Made by a program: the position numbers and the translations under genes. 64,000 bases of DNA from Paracoccus shanxieyensis (GTDB lineage Bacteria > Pseudomonadota > Alphaproteobacteria > Rhodobacterales > Rhodobacteraceae): the NCBI RefSeq assembly GCF_009711265.1, contig NZ_WMII01000008.1:62001-126000 (forward strand), written 5' to 3'. Shown piece after piece: positions 26,163-33,571 of this stretch. The first letter of the stretch is position 1. Each line of letters starts with the position of its first letter. The notes below the pieces were generated by a model, which was not told the origin of the DNA, did no database searches, and saw only the letters and a program-made list of their open reading frames with translations.

Positions 26163-27143
26163 ATGGGACAGCTTGTCGAAGGCGTCTGGCATGACGAATG
26201 GTATGACACCGAAAGCTCGGGCGGGCGTTTTCAGCGCACAACCACCTCGTGGCGCAACTGGGTCACGGCGGATGGCAGCGCCGGTCCGTCGGGAGACGGT
26301 GGATTTGCCGCGGAAAGCGGGCGCTATCACCTTTACGTCTCGCTGGCCTGTCCCTGGGCGCATCGGGCGCTGATCTTTCGCGCGCTGAAGGGGCTGGCGC
26401 CGCATATCGGCGTGTCGGTGGTGCATCCCGACATGCTGTCGGACGGCTGGACCTTCGCCACCGACTTTCCGGGCGCGACCGGGGATGATCTGTTCGGCCT
26501 GCCCTTTCTGCGCGACATTTATCTGAAAGCCGATCCTCAAGCCTCGGGGCGGGTGACGGTGCCGGTGCTTTGGGACAAGGCGCAGGGCACCATTGTGTCG
26601 AACGAAAGCGCCGAGATCATCCGCATGATGAACAGCGCCTTTGACGGTCTGACCGGCAATCGCGACGACTATTGGCCGCAGGATCTGCGCGAACAGATCG
26701 AGACACTGAACAGCCGCATCTATGACACGGTGAATAACGGCGTCTACAAGGCTGGTTTTGCCACCTCGCAAGCCGCCTATGATGAGGCCGTCGTGCCGCT
26801 GTTTCAGTCCCTTGACTGGCTTGAGGATCTGCTGAGCGCCAATCGCTATCTGACCGGCAACCGTCTGACCGAGGCGGACTGGCGGCTGTTCACCACGGCC
26901 GTGCGCTTTGATCCGGTCTATCATACGCATTTCAAGTGCAACCATGCGTGGCTGCGGGAATATCCGAACCTCTGGGCCTGGACGCGCGAGCTTTATCAGA
27001 TGCCGGGCGTGGCCGAGACGGTCGATTTCGCCCATATCGTCCGGCATTATCATTACAGCCACGACACGATAAACCCGCATCGCATCATCCCGATCAACCC
27101 GACGATCGACTGGGATGAGCCGCATGGCCGTGGCGGGTTCTGA
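26163..27143 (+). CDS. Glutathionyl-hydroquinone reductase (YqjG/ECM4 family)
   Basis: A 326-residue omega/xi-class glutathione transferase. The catalytic cysteine is C63 in the motif SLACPWAHRALIF. The GST C-terminal helical domain contains NNGVYKAGFAT and LTEADWRLFTTAVRFD, both characteristic of this family. It reduces S-glutathionyl hydroquinones with glutathione (EC 1.8.5.7 by family). It is transcribed with the upstream MBL-fold gene and converges on flgD. Confidence 0.92.
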   Translation: MGQLVEGVWHDEWYDTESSGGRFQRTTTSWRNWVTADGSAGPSGDGGFAAESGRYHLYVSLACPWAHRALIFRALKGLAPHIGVSVVHPDMLSDGWTFATDFPGATGDDLFGLPFLRDIYLKADPQASGRVTVPVLWDKAQGTIVSNESAEIIRMMNSAFDGLTGNRDDYWPQDLREQIETLNSRIYDTVNNGVYKAGFATSQAAYDEAVVPLFQSLDWLEDLLSANRYLTGNRLTEADWRLFTTAVRFDPVYHTHFKCNHAWLREYPNLWAWTRELYQMPGVAETVDFAHIVRHYHYSHDTINPHRIIPINPTIDWDEPHGRGGF

Positions 27144-27178
27144 TCGGCACGGGCCGGACGGAAACAGGTGATGCGGGC

Positions 27179-27838
27179 TTATTCCCGCACCGCCGTCACC
27201 TCGTCCAGCGACACGGCATTGTCGCCTTCCAGCACCAATGCCGACCCGGTCGCGGTCAGCTCGGCCCCGGTCACCTTGGAATAGGCGGCGACATCGGCGG
27301 TTGCGACCACCTCTCCGCCCTTCAGGGATTCGGTGCGGAACTGGTAAAGCCCGGCGGGCAGCAACTCTCCGTCCGCGTTGCGGCCGCGCCAATCCACCTC
27401 ACCCGCGCCGGTGCCGACATTTTCACGCGAGACTTCGCGGCCATTTGCGTCAAGCACAACCAGCGTGACGGAATCGGCATCTGCCGCCGGCGCAAGTTCA
27501 AGCGTGACCGGCGCATCCTGGAACCACACCGGGGCCGTCGTCCGCACCTCGCGCCCGATCCATGTCGACAACTGCCCCAACTGACCGCCGCCCGAACTTT
27601 CGACAAGCTGGGTCAGCAAGCTGTTGGTGCGGGCCTGCTGTTCGACGCCGGAAAATGTCGCAAGCTGCACCGCAAATTCGGTGCTTTCCATTGGGCTCAG
27701 CGGGTCCTGATTTTGCAGCTGCGTGGTCAGCATCTTCAGGAATGTCTCGAAATCACCACCCGTCGACGCGGCGGCGCTGATGACGGACGCCGAGCCTGTC
27801 GTGGAATTTGCGGGCGTGGCGCCCACCGAGCTTACCAT
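27179..27838 (-). CDS. flgD: Flagellar hook capping protein FlgD
   Basis: A 219-residue protein with the classical FlgD N-terminal motif FLKMLTTQLQNQDPLSPM at about 33-50. A C-terminal Ig-like and Tudor-like part contains DWRGRNADGELLPAGLYQF. FlgD caps the growing hook. The ATG at 27838 has GAGAGGA 6 bases upstream. The gene follows fliK with 11 bp between them, and the two probably form one transcript. Confidence 0.92.
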   Translation of the reverse strand: MVSSVGATPANSTTGSASVISAAASTGGDFETFLKMLTTQLQNQDPLSPMESTEFAVQLATFSGVEQQARTNSLLTQLVESSGGGQLGQLSTWIGREVRTTAPVWFQDAPVTLELAPAADADSVTLVVLDANGREVSRENVGTGAGEVDWRGRNADGELLPAGLYQFRTESLKGGEVVATADVAAYSKVTGAELTATGSALVLEGDNAVSLDEVTAVRE

Positions 27839-27849
27839 GTCATGTCCTC

Positions 27850-29088
27850 TCAAATACGCATGTCGATCTGCCGCCCGGAAACCGAAGCGGGGGGAATGGA
27901 GGCTTGCTGCGGGGCAGCCTCCGCAAAATGTTCACCGCGACCTTGCCTTGCCTGAGACGAGGCTCGGAAGCTGCGGTCGGATTGTTCTGAATCGCCGAAA
28001 TGCAGCGAAGCACCGCTCATACCCGCGTCGCGCAATTCGCGGCCAAGCAGGTCGGCATGACGACGCAAAAGCTCAAGCGTGTCGCGGTTTTCGGCATAGA
28101 CCGCGACGCTGGGGGTGTCGCCCGGCGTCACGATCAGCCGCACCTTGCCTAACTCCTCGGGGCTGAGGGTGATTTCAACGCGGTTCTGATCCGCCTGCGC
28201 CAGCTTTTCCGAGATCTGCCGCGTCACTTCGCGCGGATCCACATGCGGCAGGCGCAAAGCGTGGGATGCCATGATCGGCTCTGCACGCAGCTCTTTCGCG
28301 ACATGCAGCGTCAGATCCACCACAATATCCTGCAGCGACGCGGGCGTTTCCGGCTTCAGCGTCTCTGCGGCCTGCGGTGCAGGACTGCTGCCATCCTGAG
28401 CCGTGTTCGCGCCAGACCCAGCACCCGGATCAAAGGCTGCCGCCGACGGCTCAGTCGCTGCAACCATGCGCCCGGACAACGTATCCTGCCCGGATTGCGG
28501 TGCAACATCCTCAGCCCAGGTCTGGGCGGCGTCGATTGCGGGGTCCCCATCACCTAAAATATCGGCACCGCCCCCATCGGCGGTGGTGACCTGCACCAGC
28601 GCTGATTGCGCCTGCTTTTGACCAACCGTCATGGCTTCTGCCTGAGCCTGCTTTCCATGTCCCGAACCAGCCGGATACGCCGCCGTTGCCTCGGCCTTTT
28701 GCGGAATGCCTGCCCCGGATGACATATCGGCATCAGACGTCTGAAGCGGCTGATCGACCGTCCCCTCGGTTTCGGCCCCTGCCCGATCAGAGGACCCATC
28801 GGTGGCAGCGGTGACATCCGCAACAGACTGCAGCAAAGCCGCATCCGGAGGGATAGGCTGTTGCCCAGCAGCAATCGCGTTGATGTCCACCACATCTGCG
28901 TCATCGCCTATATCTTCGTCCGCGTCAGCCTGCCCCAGATCCTGCATTTCACCAGCCGCCACCGCTTCGACGGCAGTAAGCTGATCGAAAGTCGCCAGAA
29001 ACCCCGACGCCGAATCCTGATCGGGCCGTTCCAGTGATTTTGCAGTGAACGGCGCTGCAAGGGCAGGTTCAAAAATACCAAGATGCAT
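27850..29088 (-). CDS. fliK: Flagellar hook-length control protein FliK
   Basis: A 412-residue protein. The first 240 residues or so are acidic, Ala/Asp/Gln-rich and poorly conserved, as expected for the FliK ruler. The C-terminal Flg_hook domain contains VEITLSPEELGKVRL at 304-318 and the LLRRHADLLGRELRDAG helix. By family it measures hook length and switches export specificity. The last 40 residues are polar and disordered. The start is divergent from the flgJ-like gene across 103 bp of comparatively AT-rich DNA that should contain both promoters. Confidence 0.85.
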   Translation of the reverse strand: MHLGIFEPALAAPFTAKSLERPDQDSASGFLATFDQLTAVEAVAAGEMQDLGQADADEDIGDDADVVDINAIAAGQQPIPPDAALLQSVADVTAATDGSSDRAGAETEGTVDQPLQTSDADMSSGAGIPQKAEATAAYPAGSGHGKQAQAEAMTVGQKQAQSALVQVTTADGGGADILGDGDPAIDAAQTWAEDVAPQSGQDTLSGRMVAATEPSAAAFDPGAGSGANTAQDGSSPAPQAAETLKPETPASLQDIVVDLTLHVAKELRAEPIMASHALRLPHVDPREVTRQISEKLAQADQNRVEITLSPEELGKVRLIVTPGDTPSVAVYAENRDTLELLRRHADLLGRELRDAGMSGASLHFGDSEQSDRSFRASSQARQGRGEHFAEAAPQQASIPPASVSGRQIDMRI

Positions 29089-29191
29089 ATCGTGGACCCA
29101 ACTTGTTCACTGGTTGAATACCACCTGCTGATTACCAAATATTTACCGCCATATGAAATTATGCCGCCATCAAAACATTTCGGAGCCACCC

Positions 29192-29428
29192 ATGATCGTG
29201 AATTCCCTGTCCCATCAACCACCCCTTCCCACACATAAGAATATAGCCGACGGGTTGGAAAAAGCATTTCTTACTGAAATGTTGAAATATGCCGGGCCAA
29301 AGCCGATCGAGGGGTCATTCGGCGGCGGTATCGGCGAAGATCAGTTTTCCAGCATGTTGACCGAAACCTATGCGCAGGCGCTTGCCGAACGGATCGACCT
29401 GGGCTTCGCAGGAAAGCTGTTGCAATGA
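29192..29428 (+). CDS. flgJ: FlgJ-type rod-binding protein, short form
   Basis: A 78-residue protein that matches only the rod-binding N-terminal domain of FlgJ: LEKAFLTEMLKYAGP, then a Gly-rich FGGGIGEDQFSSMLTETYAQALAER stretch, then a Leu-rich end. The muramidase domain of enterobacterial FlgJ is absent, as is usual in alphaproteobacteria. CGGAG lies about 7 bases before the ATG at 29192. The stop overlaps the next start (ATGA). Confidence 0.83.
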   Translation: MIVNSLSHQPPLPTHKNIADGLEKAFLTEMLKYAGPKPIEGSFGGGIGEDQFSSMLTETYAQALAERIDLGFAGKLLQ

Positions 29429-29733
29429 TCGATATCCTGAAAAAACTGCAGGAAGCGCGGCAGGCCGTGCAGGATGTCGCACCCGACCGCGCGGCAGCAA
29501 TCCTGCATGAGATCGAGGCGAAGGCAGACTTCGAATCATTGCCCGACCGCGATGCCGTTCTGCGCGAACTGCGGGCGATTCGCGAACATTCCGATGCCGC
29601 GGCGGCGGGAATCGCTGCTGCACAGAAACAGATTGCAGAATTGATGCGACTGGGCCGCAGCCTTGGAACCTATGATCGCGCCGGGAATATGCAGGTAAAT
29701 TCCACCCAAGCTCGCCAGATTCGGAAGTATTGA
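29425..29733 (+). CDS. FlgN-like flagellar export chaperone (probable)
   Basis: A 102-residue, mostly helical protein. A long coiled-coil-like region (about 5-80) ends in LGRSLGTYDRAGN, which resembles the Tyr-x-x-x-Gly end of FlgN chaperones for hook-filament junction proteins. It is translationally coupled to the rod-binding protein. Position and pattern support FlgN; sequence similarity in this family is low, so the call is tentative. Confidence 0.6.
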   Translation: MIDILKKLQEARQAVQDVAPDRAAAILHEIEAKADFESLPDRDAVLRELRAIREHSDAAAAGIAAAQKQIAELMRLGRSLGTYDRAGNMQVNSTQARQIRKY

Positions 29734-29863
29734 GTAAAATGCCTGAGTTTCTTTTCTTGGGTGGCGATGGAAATTCAGACTTTATTCAGAGGTGACGGAT
29801 AAAACCCGTCTTGTGCAAGGAAGCACCGGGAAATCCCGCAGGTCAGAAGGCCTTCATATCAGA

Positions 29864-29881
29864 AAGGGCGGAACTGCCCTT
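29864..29881 (+). promoter_or_regulatory. Hairpin in the flagellin leader
   Basis: AAGGGC / GCCCTT forms a 6-bp stem with a 6-base loop and ends 5 bases before the GGAG ribosome site of flagellin. FlbT of Caulobacter acts on the 5' untranslated region of flagellin mRNA, and a flbT homologue lies downstream. This is therefore a candidate RNA control site (inference). I could not place a convincing sigma-28 or sigma-54 promoter in the 165-bp gap. Confidence 0.45.
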
Positions 29882-29898
29882 ATTCATGGAGTGATAAT

Positions 29899-30738
29899 AT
29901 GTCCAGCATTCTGACCAACAGCTCGGCCGTCGTCGCGTTGCAGACCCTGAAAGGGATCAACGCGAACCTGGCAAAGACGCAATCCGAGATCTCGACCGGC
30001 AAAACCGTGAGCACCGCTCAGGACAATGCCGCAATCTGGTCCATCGCGAAGACGATGGAAAGCGACCAACAGGCGTTCAAGACCATCCAGACCAACTTGA
30101 ACGTTGCAGGCCAGACGATCGCCACGGCCCGCACCGGTGCGGAATCCGTGCAGAAACTTCTGGACGACATGAAGAAACTGGCCGCCAGCGGCAACCGCAG
30201 CGATGCGGATTTCACCAAGATCCAGACCGACATCACGGCGAAACAGGAACAGATCGCTGCGATCGTCGCCGGGACGCAGGCCAATGGCGTCAACCTGCTC
30301 AGCACCAACGGTGTCAACGCTGGAACGACCTATTCGGTTCTGGGTTCGCTGGACCGTGCCGGTGCGACCGTCACCGCCTCGACGATCGAAGTCGAATCGC
30401 TTGATTTCGAAGCAGATATCGTCGGTGCAACCATGACGGCGATCACCGACACCGACTCTGCCGCAACCGCTGTGGGCGAGATCGAAGCTCTGTTGACCAT
30501 CGCGATCAACGGGGCGGCAACGCTGGGTTCGGCCGGTCAGCGCATCACGGATCAGGTGGACTTCGTGTCGAAACTTGGCGACTCGCTGAAACTTGCTGTC
30601 AGCTCGCTGGTCGATGCCGACATGGAAGAAAGCTCGGCCCGCCTGCAGGCGCTACAGACGCAACAGCAGCTGGGCATCCAGGCCCTGTCGATCGCCAACC
30701 AAGGCCCGTCGGCGATCCTGTCGCTGTTCCGCGGCTGA
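29899..30738 (+). CDS. fliC: Flagellin
   Basis: A 279-residue flagellin with conserved N-terminal (SSILTNSSAVVALQTLKGIN) and C-terminal (QQLGIQALSIANQGPSAILSLFRG) helical D0/D1 domains and only a small central variable region. It lacks large surface D2/D3 domains, as do many alphaproteobacterial flagellins. It forms the filament after export. GGAG lies 7 bases before the ATG. flaF and flbT follow, and control flagellin output. Confidence 0.95.
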   Translation: MSSILTNSSAVVALQTLKGINANLAKTQSEISTGKTVSTAQDNAAIWSIAKTMESDQQAFKTIQTNLNVAGQTIATARTGAESVQKLLDDMKKLAASGNRSDADFTKIQTDITAKQEQIAAIVAGTQANGVNLLSTNGVNAGTTYSVLGSLDRAGATVTASTIEVESLDFEADIVGATMTAITDTDSAATAVGEIEALLTIAINGAATLGSAGQRITDQVDFVSKLGDSLKLAVSSLVDADMEESSARLQALQTQQQLGIQALSIANQGPSAILSLFRG

Positions 30739-30748
30739 TGAAAAACCC

Positions 30749-30770
30749 GAGGGCGCCTTCGGGCGCCCTC
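30749..30770 (+). terminator. Hairpin terminator after flagellin
   Basis: GAGGGCGCC / GGCGCCCTC makes a 9-bp stem with a TTCG tetraloop, 10 bases after the flagellin stop. The tail (GACCTTCTTG) is only moderately T-rich, so partial read-through into flaF is possible. Confidence 0.75.
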
Positions 30771-30817
30771 GACCTTCTTGAATATTCAGATCAGGAAACA
30801 AGATCTTGAACGCGGTG

Positions 30818-31171
30818 ATGCCTTTCTCAGAACGTGCATATGGCAGCCCGGCCATTCGTGGCGCGCGCGATATGGAATACGATGTCTTCTCGCGGGTGAC
30901 GCGCCTTCTGCGGCAAGCTTCACGCGATTGCAGCGGCCCGGAAACGATCGCCGCCGTGGCAAAGAACAATGAGCTTTGGACGCTGCTTGCCGCCGATCTG
31001 GCGCACGAGGGCAACCAGCTTGACGACCAGACCAAAGGCGGCCTGCTGTCGCTGGCAAGTTTCTCGCTTCGCCATGGCCAGCGCGTTATGTCGGGCCAAG
31101 CGACGACCGAGCCGCTGATCGACATCAATATGCTGGTCATGAAGGGCCTGCGTGGCGAGGTTCCGGCATGA
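30818..31171 (+). CDS. flaF: Flagellar biosynthesis regulator FlaF
   Basis: A 117-residue FlaF-family protein: AYGSPAIRGARDMEYDVFSRVT at the start and LWTLLAADLAHEGNQL in the middle. In Caulobacter FlaF is needed for flagellin synthesis or secretion and opposes FlbT. The ATG at 30818 gives a typical start, although an in-frame TTG at 30806 is better placed relative to AGGA. The stop overlaps the flbT start (ATGA). Confidence 0.9.
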   Translation: MPFSERAYGSPAIRGARDMEYDVFSRVTRLLRQASRDCSGPETIAAVAKNNELWTLLAADLAHEGNQLDDQTKGGLLSLASFSLRHGQRVMSGQATTEPLIDINMLVMKGLRGEVPA

Positions 31172-31572
31172 GCGGCCTTATCCTGAAACTTGCGCCAAAC
31201 GAACGGGTCCTGATCAACGGCGCCGTCATCGAAAATGGTGACAAGCGATCGCGCATTTCGGTGAAGACACCGAACGCGAATATCTTGCGTCTGCGCGACG
31301 CGATCCATCCTGACGACGCAAAAACACCTGTCAGTCGGACCTGCTATCTGTGCCAGTTGCTTCTGGTCGGTGAAGCCGATGAAAACAGCGCAAGGCGCGA
31401 TATTCTGATCGGGATTGAGCAGCTGTCTCGGGCGCTGATTGATCGTGACAGCATGGCAACGCTGGACGCAGCAACTGCGTCGACGCTTGATGGGAACTAT
31501 TACCAGACGCTGAAGCAGCTTCGCACTCTGCTGCCGCGTGAAGCGCGTCTGTTGGCGGCAGCCCGATCATGA
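31168..31572 (+). CDS. flbT: Flagellin mRNA regulator FlbT
   Basis: A 134-residue FlbT-family protein with LILKLAPNERVLINGAVIEN at the start and the TPNANILRLRDAI segment. FlbT binds the 5' leader of flagellin mRNA and limits its translation in Caulobacter. Here the flagellin gene is two genes upstream and has a leader hairpin. It is coupled by ATGA overlaps to flaF before it and the DUF1217 gene after it. Confidence 0.92.
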   Translation: MSGLILKLAPNERVLINGAVIENGDKRSRISVKTPNANILRLRDAIHPDDAKTPVSRTCYLCQLLLVGEADENSARRDILIGIEQLSRALIDRDSMATLDAATASTLDGNYYQTLKQLRTLLPREARLLAAARS

Positions 31573-32384
31573 GCTACGCGGTCCAACTTGGAATGGGGGG
31601 GTATCTGGGCTGGAAGCTGCTTGAGCGGACGGCCGACAAGCAGATGACGACATTCCAGAACGACCTGCAGATCCGCCGCTCCAGCGATTACTTTGCCGAA
31701 AAGATGCCAGCGGTCAAACAGGCCGATGAACTTGTCTCGGATTACCGTCTGCTGCAGGTTGCTCTTCGCGCCTTCGGTCTGGACAATGACATTGCCAACA
31801 AGGCCTTTATCACCAAGGTGCTTGAAGCCGATCCCTCGGACAGCGACAGCTTTGTGAACCGGCTGTCCGACAAACGTTACCTCAGCCTGAACAAGGCCTT
31901 AGGCATGACAGCCACTGGTGGAGGGACGGCAGGGAATACGCTGGACAACGCACAGGCCGCGCCAGACATCGACGCAATTCTTGATCTTTACGTCACGCGG
32001 TCCTTTGAAAAGAACATTGGTGAGCGTCATCAAGAGATCGAGATCGCCATGAATGCCCGGCGGGAACTGGGACAAATGGCAAAAAGTGACGTCAGCAATA
32101 ATGCGAAATGGTATCAGATCCTTGCATCGAAACCGCTTCGCCAGGTGTTTGAAGGCGCGCTGGGTCTTGGCTCATCCTTCGGCCGGATGCCGATCGACCG
32201 TCAGCACAGCGAAATTCAAATAAGACTGGAAAGATTGACGGGCAGTAGCGACGTGTCGCAATTTGCCGAGCCAGAGAACCTTGAAAAGGTCTTGAAATAT
32301 TATCTGATCCGGTCGCAGATCAATAATGTCGACGTGTCCAGCCCTTATGCGGCGGCGCTGACAATCCTGCGCTCGGGGGCCTAG
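31569..32384 (+). CDS. DUF1217-family flagellar-cluster protein
   Basis: A 271-residue helical protein of the DUF1217 type, recognised by segments such as FGLDNDIANKAFITKVLE, SDSFVNRLSDKRYLSL and VLKYYLIRSQINNVDVSSPYAA. The family is restricted to flagellar loci of alphaproteobacteria and its role is not established. The long helices with heptad-like spacing suggest an exported axial or chaperone-like protein (inference). It is the last gene of the flagellin-flaF-flbT unit. There is no signal peptide. Confidence 0.8.
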   Translation: MSYAVQLGMGGYLGWKLLERTADKQMTTFQNDLQIRRSSDYFAEKMPAVKQADELVSDYRLLQVALRAFGLDNDIANKAFITKVLEADPSDSDSFVNRLSDKRYLSLNKALGMTATGGGTAGNTLDNAQAAPDIDAILDLYVTRSFEKNIGERHQEIEIAMNARRELGQMAKSDVSNNAKWYQILASKPLRQVFEGALGLGSSFGRMPIDRQHSEIQIRLERLTGSSDVSQFAEPENLEKVLKYYLIRSQINNVDVSSPYAAALTILRSGA

Positions 32385-32511
32385 CCAACCAAATCGTCCG
32401 ATCAGACGACGCCTTCGACGATTAATGCTTTCGGCCTTCTGCATCCTCAGCGCACTGCCAAAGGCATGGCGCAAAGCATGACACTGCGCTAGATCAGCCA
32501 TGGGGGATCCC

Positions 32512-33408
32512 ATGGATTTCAAATGGCTTGAAGACTTTCTGATGCTGGCGGAAACGCGCAGCTTTTCACGCTCGGCCGATTTGCGGGGCGTCACGCAAAG
32601 CGCCTTCAGCCGCCGGATCCGCGCGCTTGAGGAATGGCTGGGCACCGATTTGCTGTCCCGCGACAGCTATCCGGTCAGCCTGACGCCCGAAGGCGTATTG
32701 TTCCGCGAAACCGCCGAAGAGGCGGTCCGGATGATCATCGCGCGCCGGACCGAGTTCCGCGATCACTCCCGCGCAAGGGGCGGCGAGATCTCCTTTCTGT
32801 CGCTTCACAGCCTGACGGTCACCTTCCTGCCGGACTGGTTGATGCGGTTGAAGGCCGTGACAGGCCAGATGACCAGCCGCGTCAAACCCGAGAATTTCGA
32901 CCGCTGCATCGAAGCCCTGACCGAGGGGGGCCATGACTTCTTCCTGACCTATGCGCATCCGCAGGTGAATATCCCGCTGGATCCGCAGGGCTATCCGCAT
33001 CTTGTCGTCGGTCATGACAGTCTGGTCGCGGTGGCCCGGCCCGGCTGGCCGCCCGAATGGCTGACCGACGGAATGCCGCTGCTGAAATATTCGCGCGGCA
33101 GCTTTCTCAACGAAATGGCCCGCATCGCTTTGGCACGACCCGGCGCGCCCAAGGTCTATGTCGCGCATACCGACGAATCCTCGATGGCGGAATCGATGAA
33201 AAGCATGGCGATCGCTGGCCATGGCGTCGTCTGGTTGCCGCGCCTGCTTGTGGCGTCCGAAATCGGCACCGGGCGGCTGGAAATCGTCGCGCCGGAACTG
33301 CCGATGGAAATCAGGCTGTATCGCAACGCCGCACGCGGGCGGGGCATCACCGGCCGCGTGTGGCAAGCCGCCTGCGAGCTTGGCCAAGGTTATGCAGGAA
33401 CGGAATAA
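32512..33408 (+). CDS. LysR-family regulator, HypT/YjiE-like
   Basis: A 298-residue LysR regulator. The N-terminal winged helix has FLMLAETRSFSRSADLRGVT and AFSRRIRALEEWLGTDL. The effector domain contains LLKYSRGSFLNEMARIAL and GHGVVWLPRLLVASEI, a pattern shared with Escherichia coli YjiE/HypT. It precedes aspartate ammonia-lyase in the same direction by 163 bp and may control it (inference). The ATG at 32512 has GGGGGA upstream; an ATG four codons earlier is also in frame. Confidence 0.85.
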   Translation: MDFKWLEDFLMLAETRSFSRSADLRGVTQSAFSRRIRALEEWLGTDLLSRDSYPVSLTPEGVLFRETAEEAVRMIIARRTEFRDHSRARGGEISFLSLHSLTVTFLPDWLMRLKAVTGQMTSRVKPENFDRCIEALTEGGHDFFLTYAHPQVNIPLDPQGYPHLVVGHDSLVAVARPGWPPEWLTDGMPLLKYSRGSFLNEMARIALARPGAPKVYVAHTDESSMAESMKSMAIAGHGVVWLPRLLVASEIGTGRLEIVAPELPMEIRLYRNAARGRGITGRVWQAACELGQGYAGTE

Positions 33409-33571
33409 CCCTGTCGCGATTGGCATTTGAAGGCTTGGCCGATCAGGCTTAAATCCTTGGAAGCGGGACGAAAATCCTTCGCACCCGCACCAAACCAAGA
33501 TCCAAAATCCAGCATGGCCGGACCGCCCCGCATTCAGCGGGCCTTGGCCGCATGCGTCCAAGGAACAGATG

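Noticed and set aside
29734-29898. Sigma-28 or sigma-54 promoter for flagellin
   Set aside because: A TAAA at 29735 lacks a matching GCCGATAA at the right distance, and no GG-N10-GC element stands out.
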